DNA of 64,000 nt from Macropodus opercularis (GCA_030770545.1 CM061098.1:7830001-7894000), one strand, 5' to 3'. Shown: positions 51,210 to 64,000, counted from the first letter of the stretch. Notes: generated by a model from the letters alone, not told the origin. A program made the numbers and translations.

Positions 51210-54200
51210 AACAGGTCAAAGCACACTGAGCGTGCGACGCAGCGGTTGTGCTGTGGCGCTCGAGTCGCACTGAATACTTAATGGAAAGAGAAGAAAGTTG
51301 TCGTCTTATCAGCGATTGACCCACAAAATATCCGCTTTTAGCAAAATGAAAGTTAATGATAAATGTTTCATTTCATCTCATAACAAAAGAAAAACAGCAG
51401 CAGAGCATTTAATTTCCATTGGTATTCCCATGACTCGCTCTGTTTACCTACAATATGCAATGAATTCCCTGTAGCTTAATTAGAGTTAGAAAAAAACGCC
51501 GTGCTGTTTGTGTCACAGATTGGCTTTACAGTATTAAATATTTAATGAACATCTTAACAAAGCGTTGTTTATTTTAATCGCTGTCAGTGCGACACGTCTT
51601 AAATCCTTTTGATCTTTCATAAAGCAAAATAAATCTGGTCAAATAAGAAAACTCAAATAGACAGAACAAACAAATCACATTATCCCAGGATCTTGTGAGC
51701 ATGTGTAGCACATTCAGGTATAATTAATATACGCCGTTAATTGTGGCAGCGTCTAGGTTGCATGAATAGAAGAAAAGAAAAGCGGCGAAACGCGATTGAG
51801 GAAGCAACTGGGCAAGGCCAAGCACTCAAACTATCTCATCTCATTATCCTGGCGCTGACATCACATGTGGAATGAGTCTGGGATGAGACCTCAGCTTTGA
51901 GCCTCAGCAATAAAGCCTGTCAAGCCAGATAATTAGAATGTAAAACAGTATGTACCAAGGCAACCAGGAGCCTGCAGGATAACATTTCCTAGGCCATGCG
52001 AAGGGAAGAGGTCCTCATTCAACATCACAACACTCCTCCAGGCCTCAGCTTCAAGCTGTCATGTAGAAATTATTTAGTATATTTGCATAAGTAAGGATGC
52101 TATAAATAATAAAGCGGTCCTAGACCCGAGTAGGACAACGCTTTGCTTCACACACAGGTTCTACATGCTCCGTGTGATACTGTCTTATACCTTGTTTATT
52201 GTTTCATGGCATTCAGCTGAATAAAAAGGAATATTATGATGACTCGTATCTGCTGGAACTATCTATATGGTGCATAACGGAGCACTGCTCACGTTTTTCT
52301 TTTTTTGTGCAACTACAGACTAGCACAGCGTCAAGTTTAATTATGAGAGCGGTGTCTGAAAATGAATCGCCTGGTATAAATTGTGAGGATATATTTGGAG
52401 TGCCCACATGGAGTCAAATCTGTCCTCTTCATATTGAACTGGAGCCTTGAAGCAGGAGTGTATAAATCCCCTGGGTGGTAAATGTGTCACCTTTCAGAGG
52501 GTCACTAACTTCATTAAGACAAAAATGGATGCCGCTTTCTCATTCTCTGAGCTTGCACAATAGGCCCGAGCCAAGACTCGGCCGTGCCCTGACTCAGTCT
52601 CTCTCAGAGCGTTTCGTGCTGCCGGTGATGCTGTTTCAGTCTACTGCCGTTTTTGATGAGTTAATGCTATTACCAAAAAAGTCCTAATACTCAAGTATGC
52701 ACCTGCACATATACGTATAAATACATTATATGCCTGTGTTAGATCCCAGAAGTGTGTATTTGTCACAGTTCTCCTTCTCAAATGAAGTGATCGGAACAGC
52801 CAAAGGTAGTAATAAATCCCGTCCTTTACAAATAAAAGGCTTCACACAGGTTGAACTCTCTGCAGTCGCGTGTCAACAGCCTTCAGTGCCTTCGATTTCG
52901 TATGCAATATTTCACATCCAGCCTCTCCAAACGACACGGGCCTGTGCTGTTTTCTATTCCGGGGGGATACTTTGGAAAGGTGGTGGCGGGTTTGAGAGGG
53001 TGGGAGCGCGGCGTCAGTGATGTCGCTGACAGCTCCGGCTGCTTTCGTCAGCTAGGTATGCCGCAGCCTGCTTGTGATAGCGCTGTCTTTTGTATTCAGG
53101 GGAAACAACTGTACCCCGCGGAGCTTTCGAGAGGAATCACACATCACCGACGCCACAGATCCCCTGATGCAGGGAACATTCTTTTCTACATTCCCTTCAA
53201 GGAAATTTGAATGGCAGACAAGTGGGGATAATGGCAAACAATTGGGTGTAATAGACAGCACGACTGAGATCAGACCTACGGCTCTCATTTGAGATGATTC
53301 ATCTTCACTGAGCAGCTGGTACCTAGTTTGTTCTTCTGTGGCACGGACTGAGCATCCAATACAAATACAGCTGCATTCACTCGGAATAACTGACATCAGC
53401 TCTTGAGCGATATTGAACGATAGACCATAAGGTATTTGTAGACTTGTGCATTTGTAGACACCTGCTATGCCACAGTTGTGTGCTTCTAATTGATCTTATG
53501 GTCATACACAAGGTCGGGAGCAGTGGTAGCCTATAGCGTTCTGGTTCTGCAACATCAACACATCTTGTGGCCAGCTGCAGATCGAACACCGCTGCATCCA
53601 CCTTCAGCTGACCTTACGTTCGCGTGGTCAAACTTCACAGCTTGTGTAAACATGTGCAGAAGAGACGCGTGAGCACGCGTGCGAAGCTTTCCCAAACACT
53701 GGCGCTGTAAAGCTGGACTGGACACAAGGTGACAACGCTTGTGTGTGATGTGAAATCTCTGGGATTGTAACGGGACGACTGAAATCCTGAAATATTCAGC
53801 AGCCCATTCCAGCTCAACAGGCACTTTCTGTATGAAGCTTTGTTGTACACAGGGACATGAGAGATTAGCATTAAGTTTTATTATTATATTGCATTATGAC
53901 TTATAAGCTATAGATAACATCTGGTTTTATCCAGCCTCTGCTCAATCAGCAGCCGATTTCATTATTTCATTAGTTTCATTGATTCAATAATGATGCTAAA
54001 CCATCTTAGAATATAAATTTACAGCATCTTCTAAATTAAAACTAACCAAGTAATCGATCGTTTGACAGCTTTTCTGTGGCAAATGTGTGATTTCCCTTTT
54101 ACATTTGTGTTGCACGAGGCATTTCCTTGACTGGATTGTAATATATGCTGTGTTGCTGAAATGAGCAGGGCTAATTCAGATTCAAGCCCATGATACTGAA

Positions 54201-54639
54201 CGCTAATGGTGCACTTACTGTACACAGCCTGAAATATGAAGATAATTGGTAACATTTTGGCATCAAGGTAATGTTGTAATTATTTGTTTTCTCCATGATA
54301 AATCTCATCAAGTTGTTCAAGCACTAAATTACCCACTAGACATCTGCAATGTTGACATTTTGTGTTTAAGCTGTATATTTTGCCTTTTTATTACACAGAT
54401 ATGCCTTCGCTTGCACTTTGATTCTCTCTGATGACCATGTAATGCAAATACAGCTTGTGACAGGCAGAAACACAAGCACATAGCACAGACACGTATTAGC
54501 CAGCTGATCGGGGCTTTTCAGCACAATGCGATGAGATATTTAACATGACAGTTGATGATATTTACTGACACAGCTAGTTACATCTTGATGAGCATCACAT
54601 TAAGGTCTGCACACATATCACAATTCAACTCATTATTTC

Positions 54640-54800
54640 AGCACGCACGAGCTCATTATTGCTAATTAAAAGGATAATTGCATGCATCTAGGACATTAAA
54701 TTCCTCAAACAGCCATCAGGAAAGTGGACCAGGCCCCTGACTCATCCTACCGCGTTCCAGCAGGTTAGTCTGGAGTCTACATGCATCACATTCATCCTAA
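54640..54800. promoter_or_regulatory. Candidate conserved non-coding element in the putative intron
   Basis: CTAATTAA (54662-54669) and ATAATTGCATGCAT (54674-54687) lie side by side, giving homeodomain and POU-like sites within 26 bases. The following sequence is complex and repeat-free. Confidence 0.27.
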
Positions 54801-57115
54801 TGGAGCCACTGTCAATAAGTCCTGTGACTTAGGTTTACGTGGTTTAAACGGGTCAAGCTGGAGCCGAGGGCTGCTGCATGTTCCCGCTGCTGAGGTCCTG
54901 TACATCTTTTTCTCTTCTTTTCGCTGCACTGTCTAACTTTTGATACGTATCAGAGCTGTCACTATGCAGCGCAGTTGTTTTCTCCTTCTTTTTTCTCCCA
55001 GTGACACAGAAGTGCAAAAGTTCATGCATATTCTACTATGTAACTGTGCTGAGAAAGTAAACTTTCAGAAAGCGGAGCATTATCATCTAGACCTCTGCTC
55101 CGCTCAGTAACAGTTAATTTGGGATCAACAGGTTTAATGGTGCCAGAGAATAGAAGGAAGATTATACTCAGCTACTGTATGTGAGATGTTTAAAATGAAG
55201 AGCTTGTCAAGGGTTACAGAGCCATCCTGGAGTACTACAAGTACTACAGCTATGATGAGTGTAAAAATATTATCATTATCATATTCCGTGTTGTGTGATG
55301 AGCGATAAGAGGAGATAAGTGTGTGTGCATGGACGTGTGTCTCTGGGTCTGGAGGGAAACCAAAACACAAGAACACGGAGGAGTGTTTCAAACAAATAGG
55401 ATCTGGTAGAAATAATTGTATATGTAATTACCAAGACGTTATCCCTCCATGTGGCCTTAAACCCACTCCAAACGTTACAATCCGGATAAGAAAATGAACG
55501 GTCATTAATAATAATAGTGCTATTAAAATCCCTTGATGTTGAAGTGAAAAGCGAGATGCCATTACTTTCATCACGGCCCTAGCAATCATCATTTGACGGA
55601 CAGACTAATGTTTCACTTTCACAGAATTCCTAATGTGAGCCCACTTTTCACTTACATGCTTGATGCATTTCACCATCGCGCCTGCTTTCTCTGGGTTCAC
55701 ATATCTGTAATGCACACTGGCGACTGATGAATATTTTCTGTCGATGCGTATTTATATGAATTCATGTACTATTCATGAATGAAAGCTATGTTCTATATAT
55801 GAATTCCTCTTACAGTGAAGCCGGAGTGTGCAGGCTTAGGGGAAGGTCTGCAGCTTCTCTAGAAAGCCTGTGTCAGTGGCAATGAGTCTGAAAATTAACT
55901 TTTCTCTGCACGTCAGACTCAAATGCTATTTGGTTTTCTTTACTTTTATCAGAAGGAGGTACAGTATAATCCCTAGCGAAGGCAATAAGAGCTGTCATTG
56001 TCACTTCTGACAAGGGCACGAAGGAGGAAGTAAATATTCCATTGTAGCAATAAGAACTTGGTAAGCTCTGTGGAAGGCAGAGCTCGGTAGAGGTCAGCGG
56101 TGGCATGTAGGAGCTGTGTATTAAGATATATCTCTGCAAGGATAAATCGCTTGTCAGGGCCTACTGAAGAATTTTATTAACGTTGGTTCGCTATAGAATG
56201 TGGAATGAAGCCACAGAAATGTCAATACAGCTCCTGGCCGTCCACGTCAGCGATCGTGGGCTCGTAGAGCATCAATGGTGTGGGGTTACCTTTGATAATG
56301 GCGTAGTGGATTTTGTCCGCGGAAACATAAATTTCTGTGCACTTCTGTGTAGCGGCGATAAAACCTGAGATATAAAAAACGGCAAAGCCATTTCTCCCCT
56401 TGTTTTACTTTTTGAAACAAATAGTGCCAGATGTAATAAATGGCCTTTTTAAAGGAGACAATGTGACGCAGATAAGAGAGGAGCACGGCCGTCCATATAC
56501 ACCCTAGACTAATTACTCTTGATGGGTTTACTGAGACGTCGTGACAATGGTGAGTCTCTGAGTCACACACGTATTTATCAGCACTTGTGGGAGCTATACA
56601 GTTCCTCGCCTGTAATCTATCTCGCCTTGTCTTCTCTCGACCTCTTTTGCTTTCCTAGTGTTTGACCCATTGTAACTGAAAGTAATTGCAGGCAGAAAAC
56701 AACGTCTAATGATTACTTTATCTGGGAGTCTGAGTGAGAGTGAAAAGTCACAGACAGGTACTTTCAACAAAAGGAGGAGGCCTTTTTGTTCCCGACATAC
56801 AATTTCAGACAACAAAGAATATTATTGACTTGGATGGGATTAGAACACCAAAACAAATAACAAAGCACAGGGAGAGGACAAAGTGCACAAAGAGAGAAAG
56901 GATCTCTCGAACAGCCCAGAGCCGAGCACTTGTTTCTCTCTTTTTGTTGCCATTGATTAAAAGTATGTTGTAGGTTGAAGCACCCATTTTTCCACTGAGA
57001 ATATACAACACTAACACAGTGTACAGGCTTAATTTAATGTAAATTCCTTTAGCGCCGAGTCAAAAGAAGAAAAACACCTCAGATTCTTCGCATCGCCTCA
57101 GCTTAAAATGTTTAC

Positions 57116-57127
57116 AAAAAAAAAAAA
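57116..57127. repeat. Homopolymer (A)12
   Basis: Twelve A on the plus strand within the putative protocadherin intron; no retrocopy is recognisable upstream. Confidence 0.92.
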
Positions 57128-58053
57128 CGCAAACTCGCAACATCTACACCCACAATTGTGTGATTTCCATCAACAGAGAGCACAGTTGGGAAGGCAGAAC
57201 ACAGAGACGTCTTTCTTCTTGACACTTGACTGTTTTGTGTGTGACTGTGGCTGATTGCATCTCCTTCATTATGTCTGGACTGCTATTGGGCCCCCCCACC
57301 TGAGGACAAGATGCCGGTGTCACCATCAACACAATCAGGCCTGGCCAAATACCCAGCATGGGCCAGATACATGAGAGGTGCAAACACCATAACAATCTGC
57401 AATCAGCGCTCATCACCACAATGACACACAACACGGAGGAGGAGGCACCGGTTCTGTGGGGGGACACACTAAACCCGCGCCCATGTAGATGTGTGCACAC
57501 GTGGGCTGCGATTAAACTCTCACACAAAGGCAGCCACGCTTTCTTCCTTGTGAGCCTCAACTTGAGCAAGCGCCGGGTCGTGTAGATATACTGTAGTTGT
57601 GCCGTCGCCGACAAGGAAGCAATACATAAATGCAAATTTCTAAGGCGGAAAAACGCGAATCCGTGTTCAAATTCATCGCACACAGATGAATGTCTGTAAA
57701 TTTCCATACTGTGGAGATAAAATGAGGTCTGGGGAATGAAAATAAAGAGCGTGGAATGAAAAGTAAGTGAGCATATTTTAGAAGGATTAAGAGGGAAAGA
57801 AAAGTAGTGGGACCTGACAAAGCTGTCTGATATTTGCAAGTAGATTGGATTGTTCCAGTAGGAATACTATCTAAACAATCAGGATTTTTAGGAAATGACT
57901 TCTCTAAAAATGTAAATGTCACTTGTAACACATTTACCGTTCCTTTGAAAATCAAATTAGAAGCAGCTTCCAAGCACGGCGACGACTTGTTGCGCCGGGA
58001 GCTGATAACAACTGTACGTTTTCAGAAAACGGCTAATGACAGCGAACGTGGAG

Positions 58054-58179
58054 GATGGACGGGATGGACGGGATGGACGGGATGGACGGGATGGACGGGA
58101 GGGACGGGATGGACGGGATGGACGGGAGGGACGGGATGGACGGGAGGGACGGGAGGGACGGGATGGACGGGATGGACGA
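58054..58179. repeat. 9-bp minisatellite, 14 units of GATGGACGG/GAGGGACGG
   Basis: Thirteen perfect-length 9-mers plus one terminal variant (GATGGACGA) run head to tail. Units 6, 9, 11 and 12 carry G at the third base instead of T; the rest carry T. Because the unit is a multiple of three, every frame that lacks a stop becomes a tripeptide repeat: DGR/MDG/GWT forward and HPV/SRP/SIP in reverse. These open frames are by-products, not genes. The array is GC-rich and contains CpG in each unit, unlike the AT-rich flanks. Confidence 0.97.
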
Positions 58180-60072
58180 GCCGCGCGGCAGACTCCACGC
58201 TGCTGCATCCTGTGCCATGTACCAACCAAATTCATCACACTGACCCATTGGCCCCAATTATTATGGAAAACAAGAATGAATCAAATTAACATTGAAGAAG
58301 CTCTCGGATCCGGCAGCCTGTCTGTAGAGCCGATGGATTCAGCAGGAGGAGAAAAGAGGGCAATAAACGCGGTGCCACTGCATATGCTATATATCTTGCA
58401 GTCATTGATGATTAGCTCTGTTTTCCCTTAGCCATACATTATTGTTATTGCCTCCATGGCCAGGAAGACAGGACGTGGATACAAAGGCATCGCGCAGCCC
58501 ATCTTTCAAATGCTAACTGGCAGGCTGAAAACCACTCAGCCCCCGTAGTGGCGTGATTTCAGTGCATGAGTGATCTGGGTATGGGGAAAATTGTAATCTC
58601 TTATATGACAGAGCTGAGAGGATGACCCGCTGTACGGCTGCTGTTGTGTTTTCTTTCTTCCACGTGTGTTTATTGTACGGTGCTGCATTTCTAAGCGAAA
58701 TCATTTAGTTTAGTCACAGAAAAGGAAACTCTCAGATGTCAACGGCTCAAATCCGGAGGTTTTCTCCCACCAGGCAATCCTGAAAATGTGTAATCTATAA
58801 GAGGTGTCAGTGTCAGGAGCAGACACTCGCGCCGTTTTTCCCTTCTCTCCTTTTCTTTCTCCGTTTTCTGAAATATTTTGCGGACAGCTTAGGCATGAAT
58901 GCAGGCTGTGTACGGTATTAGTCACAGTCATTAGTGCTGAGCAAACTTACATTTGCAGTATCAGTGTGTAGTGTAGCATAGTAAAGGTTTTAATATGAGG
59001 GGCACACTCTCTCCAGATCCCCCTGAGCATGTACACTTTAAAGGTTTTCCCTCTCCGCAGCGCCACAGACCCTCCTCCGGGGACAACTATTAATTTTTCA
59101 CCGAAACCTCCCCTGAATAATGAATTCTGTCCTATTTATATGCTGTGATAAGTCCACTGAATGTCTAAAAAGGGGTTATCATGAAAAGGGTAAGGCTTTC
59201 AGAGAAAGACCTGTTCCTGCTTAACATGTTTAATTCATGCGCATCGCCATGTTCTTGAAAGCAGGAGAAAAGTCATATAATGTATCACTGGCAAACATAA
59301 AAGCAGACACAGGCAGCACATTCAATAAATCACAGCTTTACTTTTAATGTTTTGATGTCGACTGTCACAAAATTCTCCACCCTAAAACCAGCCAGCGAGG
59401 GTTCAGACATGTGCTTTTTCCTCCTCGGGGCCCAGGCTGACAGGTACGCGCTCTCTGAAATCACAGAGCTTCTCAGTGGCTTGTGTTAATGTTTCCCTCA
59501 CTATGCACATTGTTTGGAGTGTGTTGACTTCAGGTGTTGTCAACCAGCATTGGCAGCAGAGACGGATGAGACAGAAACACGGGGTAAAGACAGAGGCAGA
59601 ATATGGTAGCGGCTGAAACATAAAAGAAGCCATAAAGTTAAGGCTATAAATAATGCAATAAACCTGGAACGTATTTCAAAATCAAAAAGGAAAATCTCAG
59701 CTGGAATGGACCCTGTTGTTGTACTAACTTATCTGCTGTTTTATGAGCACGTTAAGTGAAACTTCATTCCAGCTGTCTTATCATACAAACTGTGACTCTT
59801 ACGCAAACATAATTAATTGACGCTACACAGCTTTAATAGCGTCATGCCGTGATGTTGAAACAGATTAAATGTAGCACACAAAACACATTTGTGTTGATCT
59901 TATTCGTTACTGAAAAAAAATTTAAACTAAGGTTTGAATTTTGCTATAAATTGCCCACATGTGTGATATTTGTGATATGTCCCCATCTTTTTCTTTTGCT
60001 TTAGAGAATCCTTTGTTGCGTATTTGTCCTCTTTGCCTGGCTCTTTTCAAATGTGTCCGTGTCCAGCATTCT

Positions 60073-60139
60073 TTAAAAAAAAAAGGAATAAAATCAAAGG
60101 ACAATAAAATAATAAAATAAGGAATAAAATAAAAGGACA
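60073..60139. repeat. A-rich cryptic repeat with GGAATAAAAT and AAAGGACAA duplicated
   Basis: A run of ten A is followed by two copies of GGAATAAAAT and two of AAAGGACAA, with AATAAAAT units between them. It looks like a small tandem duplication in an A-rich tract. Confidence 0.85.
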
Positions 60140-60747
60140 AAGCAGAAAGTACACTGGCTGATTGTGTTCTGCCGGTGGTGATGAAGTAAATGCTCCAGTG
60201 GCATCGGCGGTCCACAGAGGAGGAGATGGTGAAAATAGCCACGCTGCCACTTTGCTCTAGAGACTGCCGGCAACCCATTGACCTCAATGTCTTTTATGCT
60301 GTTTAGCCCAGAGTGCTAACTATCAGATATTAACACCACACATCTTTGATTTTGTGTGCCTGTCAGGCCCCCAGGGCATTCGTACATATTGTTTGTCCCG
60401 GGGTTGCCATCCTCTTTGTGTCCACTGCTTTGTCCTCCTCTAACGCGACAAACACCCACAAAGAGGCAAGGGTATGTCACATTTCTTCTGCCTGGCATCT
60501 AGTAGCCACACTAACGTTGACATGTCTTAGCAGAGCCGGGGGACAGCGCAGAGAGACATGAAGTCTGAACACAAAAAAGAGAGAGAGACCCTGAATGTCA
60601 CTAACATGTCCGACTATTTGCAGAATTGTGGGAGAAAATTGCCAGAGCTTCCTGACTCATCGCCACCACCACCAGCACCTCTGCCGCTGCTGCTCCGATG
60701 ACATCACCACAGCCAATTTCACCCCTGCAGTTTATTTCAAGCTGGCA

Positions 60748-60826
60748 GTGTGTGTGTGTGTGTTGTGTGTGTGTGTGCACGCTCCTGTGCGTGTGTGTGA
60801 CAGAGAGAGAAACACTCTCTCTCTCT
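60748..60826. repeat. Compound (GT)n...(GA)n/(CT)n repeat
   Basis: Two GT runs separated by one extra T (60748-60777) are followed by a shorter GT run. Then AGAGAGAG and TCTCTCTC lie around a 5-6 base spacer (60802-60826), so the purine and pyrimidine runs can pair as a hairpin. Confidence 0.93.
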
Positions 60827-61339
60827 ATGTAATTCAGTGTGTGAAGGCACCAATACCCATCTCTATGATAATTTCCTATTCACTATGAGCAAAGACAGCA
60901 ACACTGATACAATTCATTTCCCCTTTATTAACTGGTGCGGAAATGTTGGGCCAGCAGAAGTGACTTCAGAAGTCTTTCAGGGCTGAGAGGTGGCAGAGTT
61001 TGTTTTACGGGTGGGAGGAGAAAGCTACTAGTACAGGGTCGATGATTTTGGGAGCCATGCATCCATAATAGTGTATTTGCCAGAGAGCAGAGGTTTAGTC
61101 TCCATGAACATTTAGTGGCCTGTTGAGTCTCTTATTTTGCATGAGACCCTGGGTCAGTGTTCATCATTTTCGAACTAACCGCTTGCTTTTGTTCTCAGAC
61201 TTCACCGTGAGGCCTTTCTGTTTGCATTACTTGCGTGACTTTCACGTGTGACACCCACAGTCGAGTCCAGTCAATCACGCTGACATTCCATTCGTCGGAT
61301 CTGATGACTTGCCACCAGTGCCATTTTTATCTAAGGTGA

Positions 61340-61720
61340 TGTCCTCTTTATTTTTTTTTCATTCCCGGCTCTTCCTCTCTCCGCTCTGATATTGCTAATT
61401 ATTTCAGGTAGACACTTTCAATTTCAATTAAACGGCGTCTTCTCCGCTGACCTTGGGGTGGAGAACGGGGTCTGCCCTCAACAATCCCACTAGCAGTTAG
61501 AGCTGCCATTTAAGAGGAAATTTAAACTCAATTTGGGTCCAACTTCACTGAGTTCACCCTTGTCTGCTCAGTATATGTATTCCAGCAACACACTTAATGT
61601 GATAATTGAAAGGGGTCCAATTAAAGCTTCAAGGCATAACTGGCTACTCTGATGGACCCTCGGGTGGCTGTGAAGGACAGATTTACAGCCATATGCAGCT
61701 AATCTTGCTGTCTAGTATGG
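61340..61720. promoter_or_regulatory. Candidate conserved non-coding element in the putative intron
   Basis: A nearly 400-base unique block with GCTAATTAT (61394-61402) and CAATTAAA (61425-61432), followed by a moderately GC-rich core and further AATTAAA motifs. No coding potential is apparent. Confidence 0.28.
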
Positions 61721-62188
61721 GTTGTGAATCCTAATGCACCGATGTTATGATGACTTATTGGTTAATGGCGGCTCACAAACACTATATTTTGCTCCCAGTA
61801 TCAACAAGAGGGTGTATCCAGTCATAAAATTGCTGCTGTAGGTGCAGCAAATGTATGATTTTCAGAGTAATTTATCAAAATTATAACACGTTCTGCAAAA
61901 ACTGTTCTGCAGAGTCGCTGCGCAATGTCATACAGGCAAATGGAATAGTAGCTGAAAAAAAAGCCCACAGAGGGCACCATCTATGTAAGAAAAACAATTA
62001 TGTGATATTGACAGCTAGTGCAATCAAAGGCTCCCCTGCCAGACTCAATGAGGTGCCAATCAACTGAGTGTCTCTGCCTCATGTTGCCACCGCTGCTGCC
62101 GCTGCCTTTCATTTTAGAGCCAGAGATCCTGCCATGGTGAATCATCAGTCGATAGCTTAGAGCTGATGGTTAATGCTGATTGATGACA

Positions 62189-62268
62189 CCCCCCCCACCA
62201 CCACCACCCATCCTCAACCTATAGCCACCATCACCTCACACATAATAACAATAATAATAATAAATATA
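62189..62268. repeat. (C)8-(CCA)n followed by (AAT)n
   Basis: Eight C lead into about four CCA units (62189-62209). Some 30 bases later comes an (AAT)n run with one interruption (62242-62268). Confidence 0.9.
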
Positions 62269-62329
62269 TTTTTTCAGTATTAATAGTCCATTTTTTGATT
62301 AACATTGTTCCAAACTAGCTTTAAAGCTT

Positions 62330-62530
62330 CTGTCACTATGTTTTGATGGCTTCATTATTTCCCTCTGTGAGAATCTGGTAGCTCCTTGAATGCTACTAAA
62401 GGTCGTCCATGATTGATTTAAGCCATAATTAAATTGATTATTAAAATAAATGATAAAGCGCCAGATGTTTTTTCATCAATGTCCCATGAAATAATGTGAA
62501 TTAGAATGTCACTCAAAAGTACGACACGAG
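62330..62530. promoter_or_regulatory. Candidate conserved non-coding element in the putative intron
   Basis: A dense cluster of overlapping homeodomain cores (TAATTA, TGATTA, ATTATTAA) lies at 62425-62444, preceded by GATTGATTTA. This is one of the most enhancer-like stretches by eye, but it remains inference without an alignment. Confidence 0.3.
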
Positions 62531-64000
62531 CCAACAAAATGTACAACTATTGGAGAACAATTTAGTCCACGCATGTAATTAAAGTGATCCTATCAAATGT
62601 GACATTTCTATCAGCACACTGTTCTGCCTCCCGCTCCTAATCAGAATACCAGAAGAAGATCACACCTCCACAGACAAAAACACCATTTCAGGGGTAAAAC
62701 CTTAATATGAGTTCACGTGAAACGGGGCAAGAGGTGCTTCCTAACGCAGAAATGTCAACCAGAAGGAACAGCGCTGCAACAAAACACACTGTAGCCACGA
62801 TATTGAATTGGCTACAAGTGTCATCCCTGGACGGGAAATAAAATTATTTCCTGTGCCTCTGCTCCTTCTCTCTCTCTCCATCTCTTACTGTTCTTCTTTT
62901 TCCTCTGTTTACGTGTTTATTTGCTACATTTCATTCTCGTCCCACGAGGCCACATTCAGACATTCAGCTTTATTATTAAGCATGTGTTGGATCGGGCAGC
63001 TTCTTCTACAGGTTGTCCACACAACAAGGAAAAGCCATTAGGGGATAGAGTGTAAAAAACATATCATAGGTTGGACATCATCTGGTGCTGGTTTGCTGCA
63101 ACAGGGTTTGTAGTATTTCTTTCATTATCCCGCCTCCACTCTCCCCCACACATCAGCTCTTATTTACAGTGAGTCAACATATTGAAGTCAGACTTGTGCA
63201 AGGCTGGGTGTTAACGATCCATCTCTTTGACAAGCAGAAAAAAACCTCATTTACTGATTTGCAAGCATGTGACCCCAGTCAGTTTTCTTCAGAATGCATT
63301 ATGGAAATCTAATCAGACATCATACCTAACCTTAAGACAACATTGAGACGTTCCAAGACGTTGACCTTCAAAACCAGTACCCGCGCCGCCGTAACGATCT
63401 CCTGGTTGTGTTCACTGCTTAGAGACTGTGAGGAATCCTTCTCACTCCCACCCCATTCGCTTCAATTGCTCTTTGATTCATATAGGTCTTCATAGAGCAA
63501 GGTGGCACAATTACCATTTAAAGTGGTTAACATGCCCCAGTTGCTATTTCTTTCCATTTTCATCTGCAAAATAATTCATTGTCGTTATTGAACATATTGA
63601 GAGCACTTCTCTGGGTTTGCTGGGCTATATTGTAACATCTTAGCCACAAGTAGTGATAAACAGACTGAAAGCTTTCAAACTTAAGTGGCACGGGGGGAAC
63701 AATCATTAAAGAACAGCAACCTTGAGCCACGTTTGCTTCAAAAAACAATTATCAAGGCCTGAAATGCTTTAAGGAACAAATCACAATCATATTCCATATA
63801 TGACACTTAACTCTCCGCCTGTTTTCTTTTAAGTCCACACTTCACAGAGCACACAACAAAGATTTGTAAACTCTACTGGCAGAAGAAGAAAGGGTATTAA
63901 TTTTCCAACCTGGAAACTGTAAGCTGAAAATACCTATGAAGTGGATAATTCTGTCTGGAGGAGACATGTATTTTCCCCTTCCCTGTGTCAACACAACTTC

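Larger units (their letters stand above)
51173..64000 (-). other. Putative last intron of the protocadherin gene (5' part outside the window)
   Basis: No other exon matching a protocadherin is visible above the splice acceptor, so this whole stretch is most simply the last intron. It would be at least 12.8 kb long. It contains the 9-bp minisatellite at 58054-58179, several short A/T or GT runs, and blocks at 54.6, 61.3 and 62.3 kb that resemble conserved non-coding elements. The open frames here, including a 231-codon one at 57144-57839, show no recognisable domain. A short coding exon of the middle cytoplasmic tail could be hidden here and missed by eye. Confidence 0.55.

Noticed and set aside
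50829..51273. Plus-strand open frames of 125 and 136 codons over the protocadherin exon
   Set aside because: These are antisense shadows of the GC-rich coding exon; the minus-strand frame carries the conserved motif and the splice site.
57144..57839. 231-codon open frame on the minus strand, the longest in the window
   Set aside because: The composition is low-information Cys/Leu/Ser/His-rich, there is no recognisable domain, no splice or start context supports it, and it overlaps other chance frames. A frame this long can occur by chance in 64 kb.
57834..58431. Several overlapping open frames with GWTG, DGR, MDG, HPV, SRP and SIP repeats
   Set aside because: They are kept open on both strands by the 9-bp minisatellite, whose unit is a multiple of three; they are not genes.
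1..64000. tRNA, rRNA, snRNA, CRISPR array, phage or intact transposon
   Set aside because: I looked for B-box sequences, regularly spaced repeats, transposase or integrase motifs and long terminal repeats, and found none beyond the relics listed.

Overview
This window reads as chromosomal DNA from a bony fish (teleost-type) nuclear genome. It has no bacterial-style operons, ribosome-binding sites or tightly packed genes. It is AT-rich, non-coding over almost its whole length, and dotted with microsatellites. It carries worn fragments of CR1/L2-type non-LTR retrotransposons of the kind common in fish, and it contains one unmistakable vertebrate exon. The fish assignment rests on the style of the repeats and on the compact remnants, so it is an inference.

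The only protein-coding sequence I can defend is at 50709-51172 on the minus strand. It is the terminal coding exon of a delta-1 (non-clustered) protocadherin. It has a clean splice acceptor, the conserved cytoplasmic core CTQECLILGHSDSCWMPP, and a C-terminus ending in EHQL. The gene runs right to left: everything above about 51173 should be its last intron (upstream exons lie outside the window), the 3' UTR lies just below 50709, and 1 to about 49 kb is the downstream intergenic desert. A large last intron next to a gene desert suits pcdh7, pcdh9 or pcdh11 better than compact pcdh1, but the tail alone does not let me name the paralog.

Region by region: 1-29.8 kb is a desert with short simple repeats, a perfect 13-bp hairpin at 15861-15893 and several stretches that look like conserved non-coding elements (CNEs). 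At 29.85-30.76 kb lies a decayed minus-strand LINE whose 3' side abuts a three-block pentanucleotide array. At 32.55-32.65 kb is a tRNA-like SINE-type relic. At 34.46-35.01 kb is a second LINE remnant, on the plus strand, with its 3' tail. From 35.0 to 49.1 kb is more desert. From 49.1 to 51.2 kb are the protocadherin 3' UTR and terminal exon. From 51.2 to 64 kb is the putative intron, with a 9-bp minisatellite at 58054-58179 and more CNE-like blocks.

How the parts may work together is inference: delta protocadherins are neural adhesion genes that often sit in deserts rich in developmental enhancers. The AT-rich blocks with homeodomain, SOX and POU-like motifs are candidate enhancers for this gene. 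I found no tRNA, rRNA, CRISPR, phage or intact transposon, and no convincing new multi-gene system.
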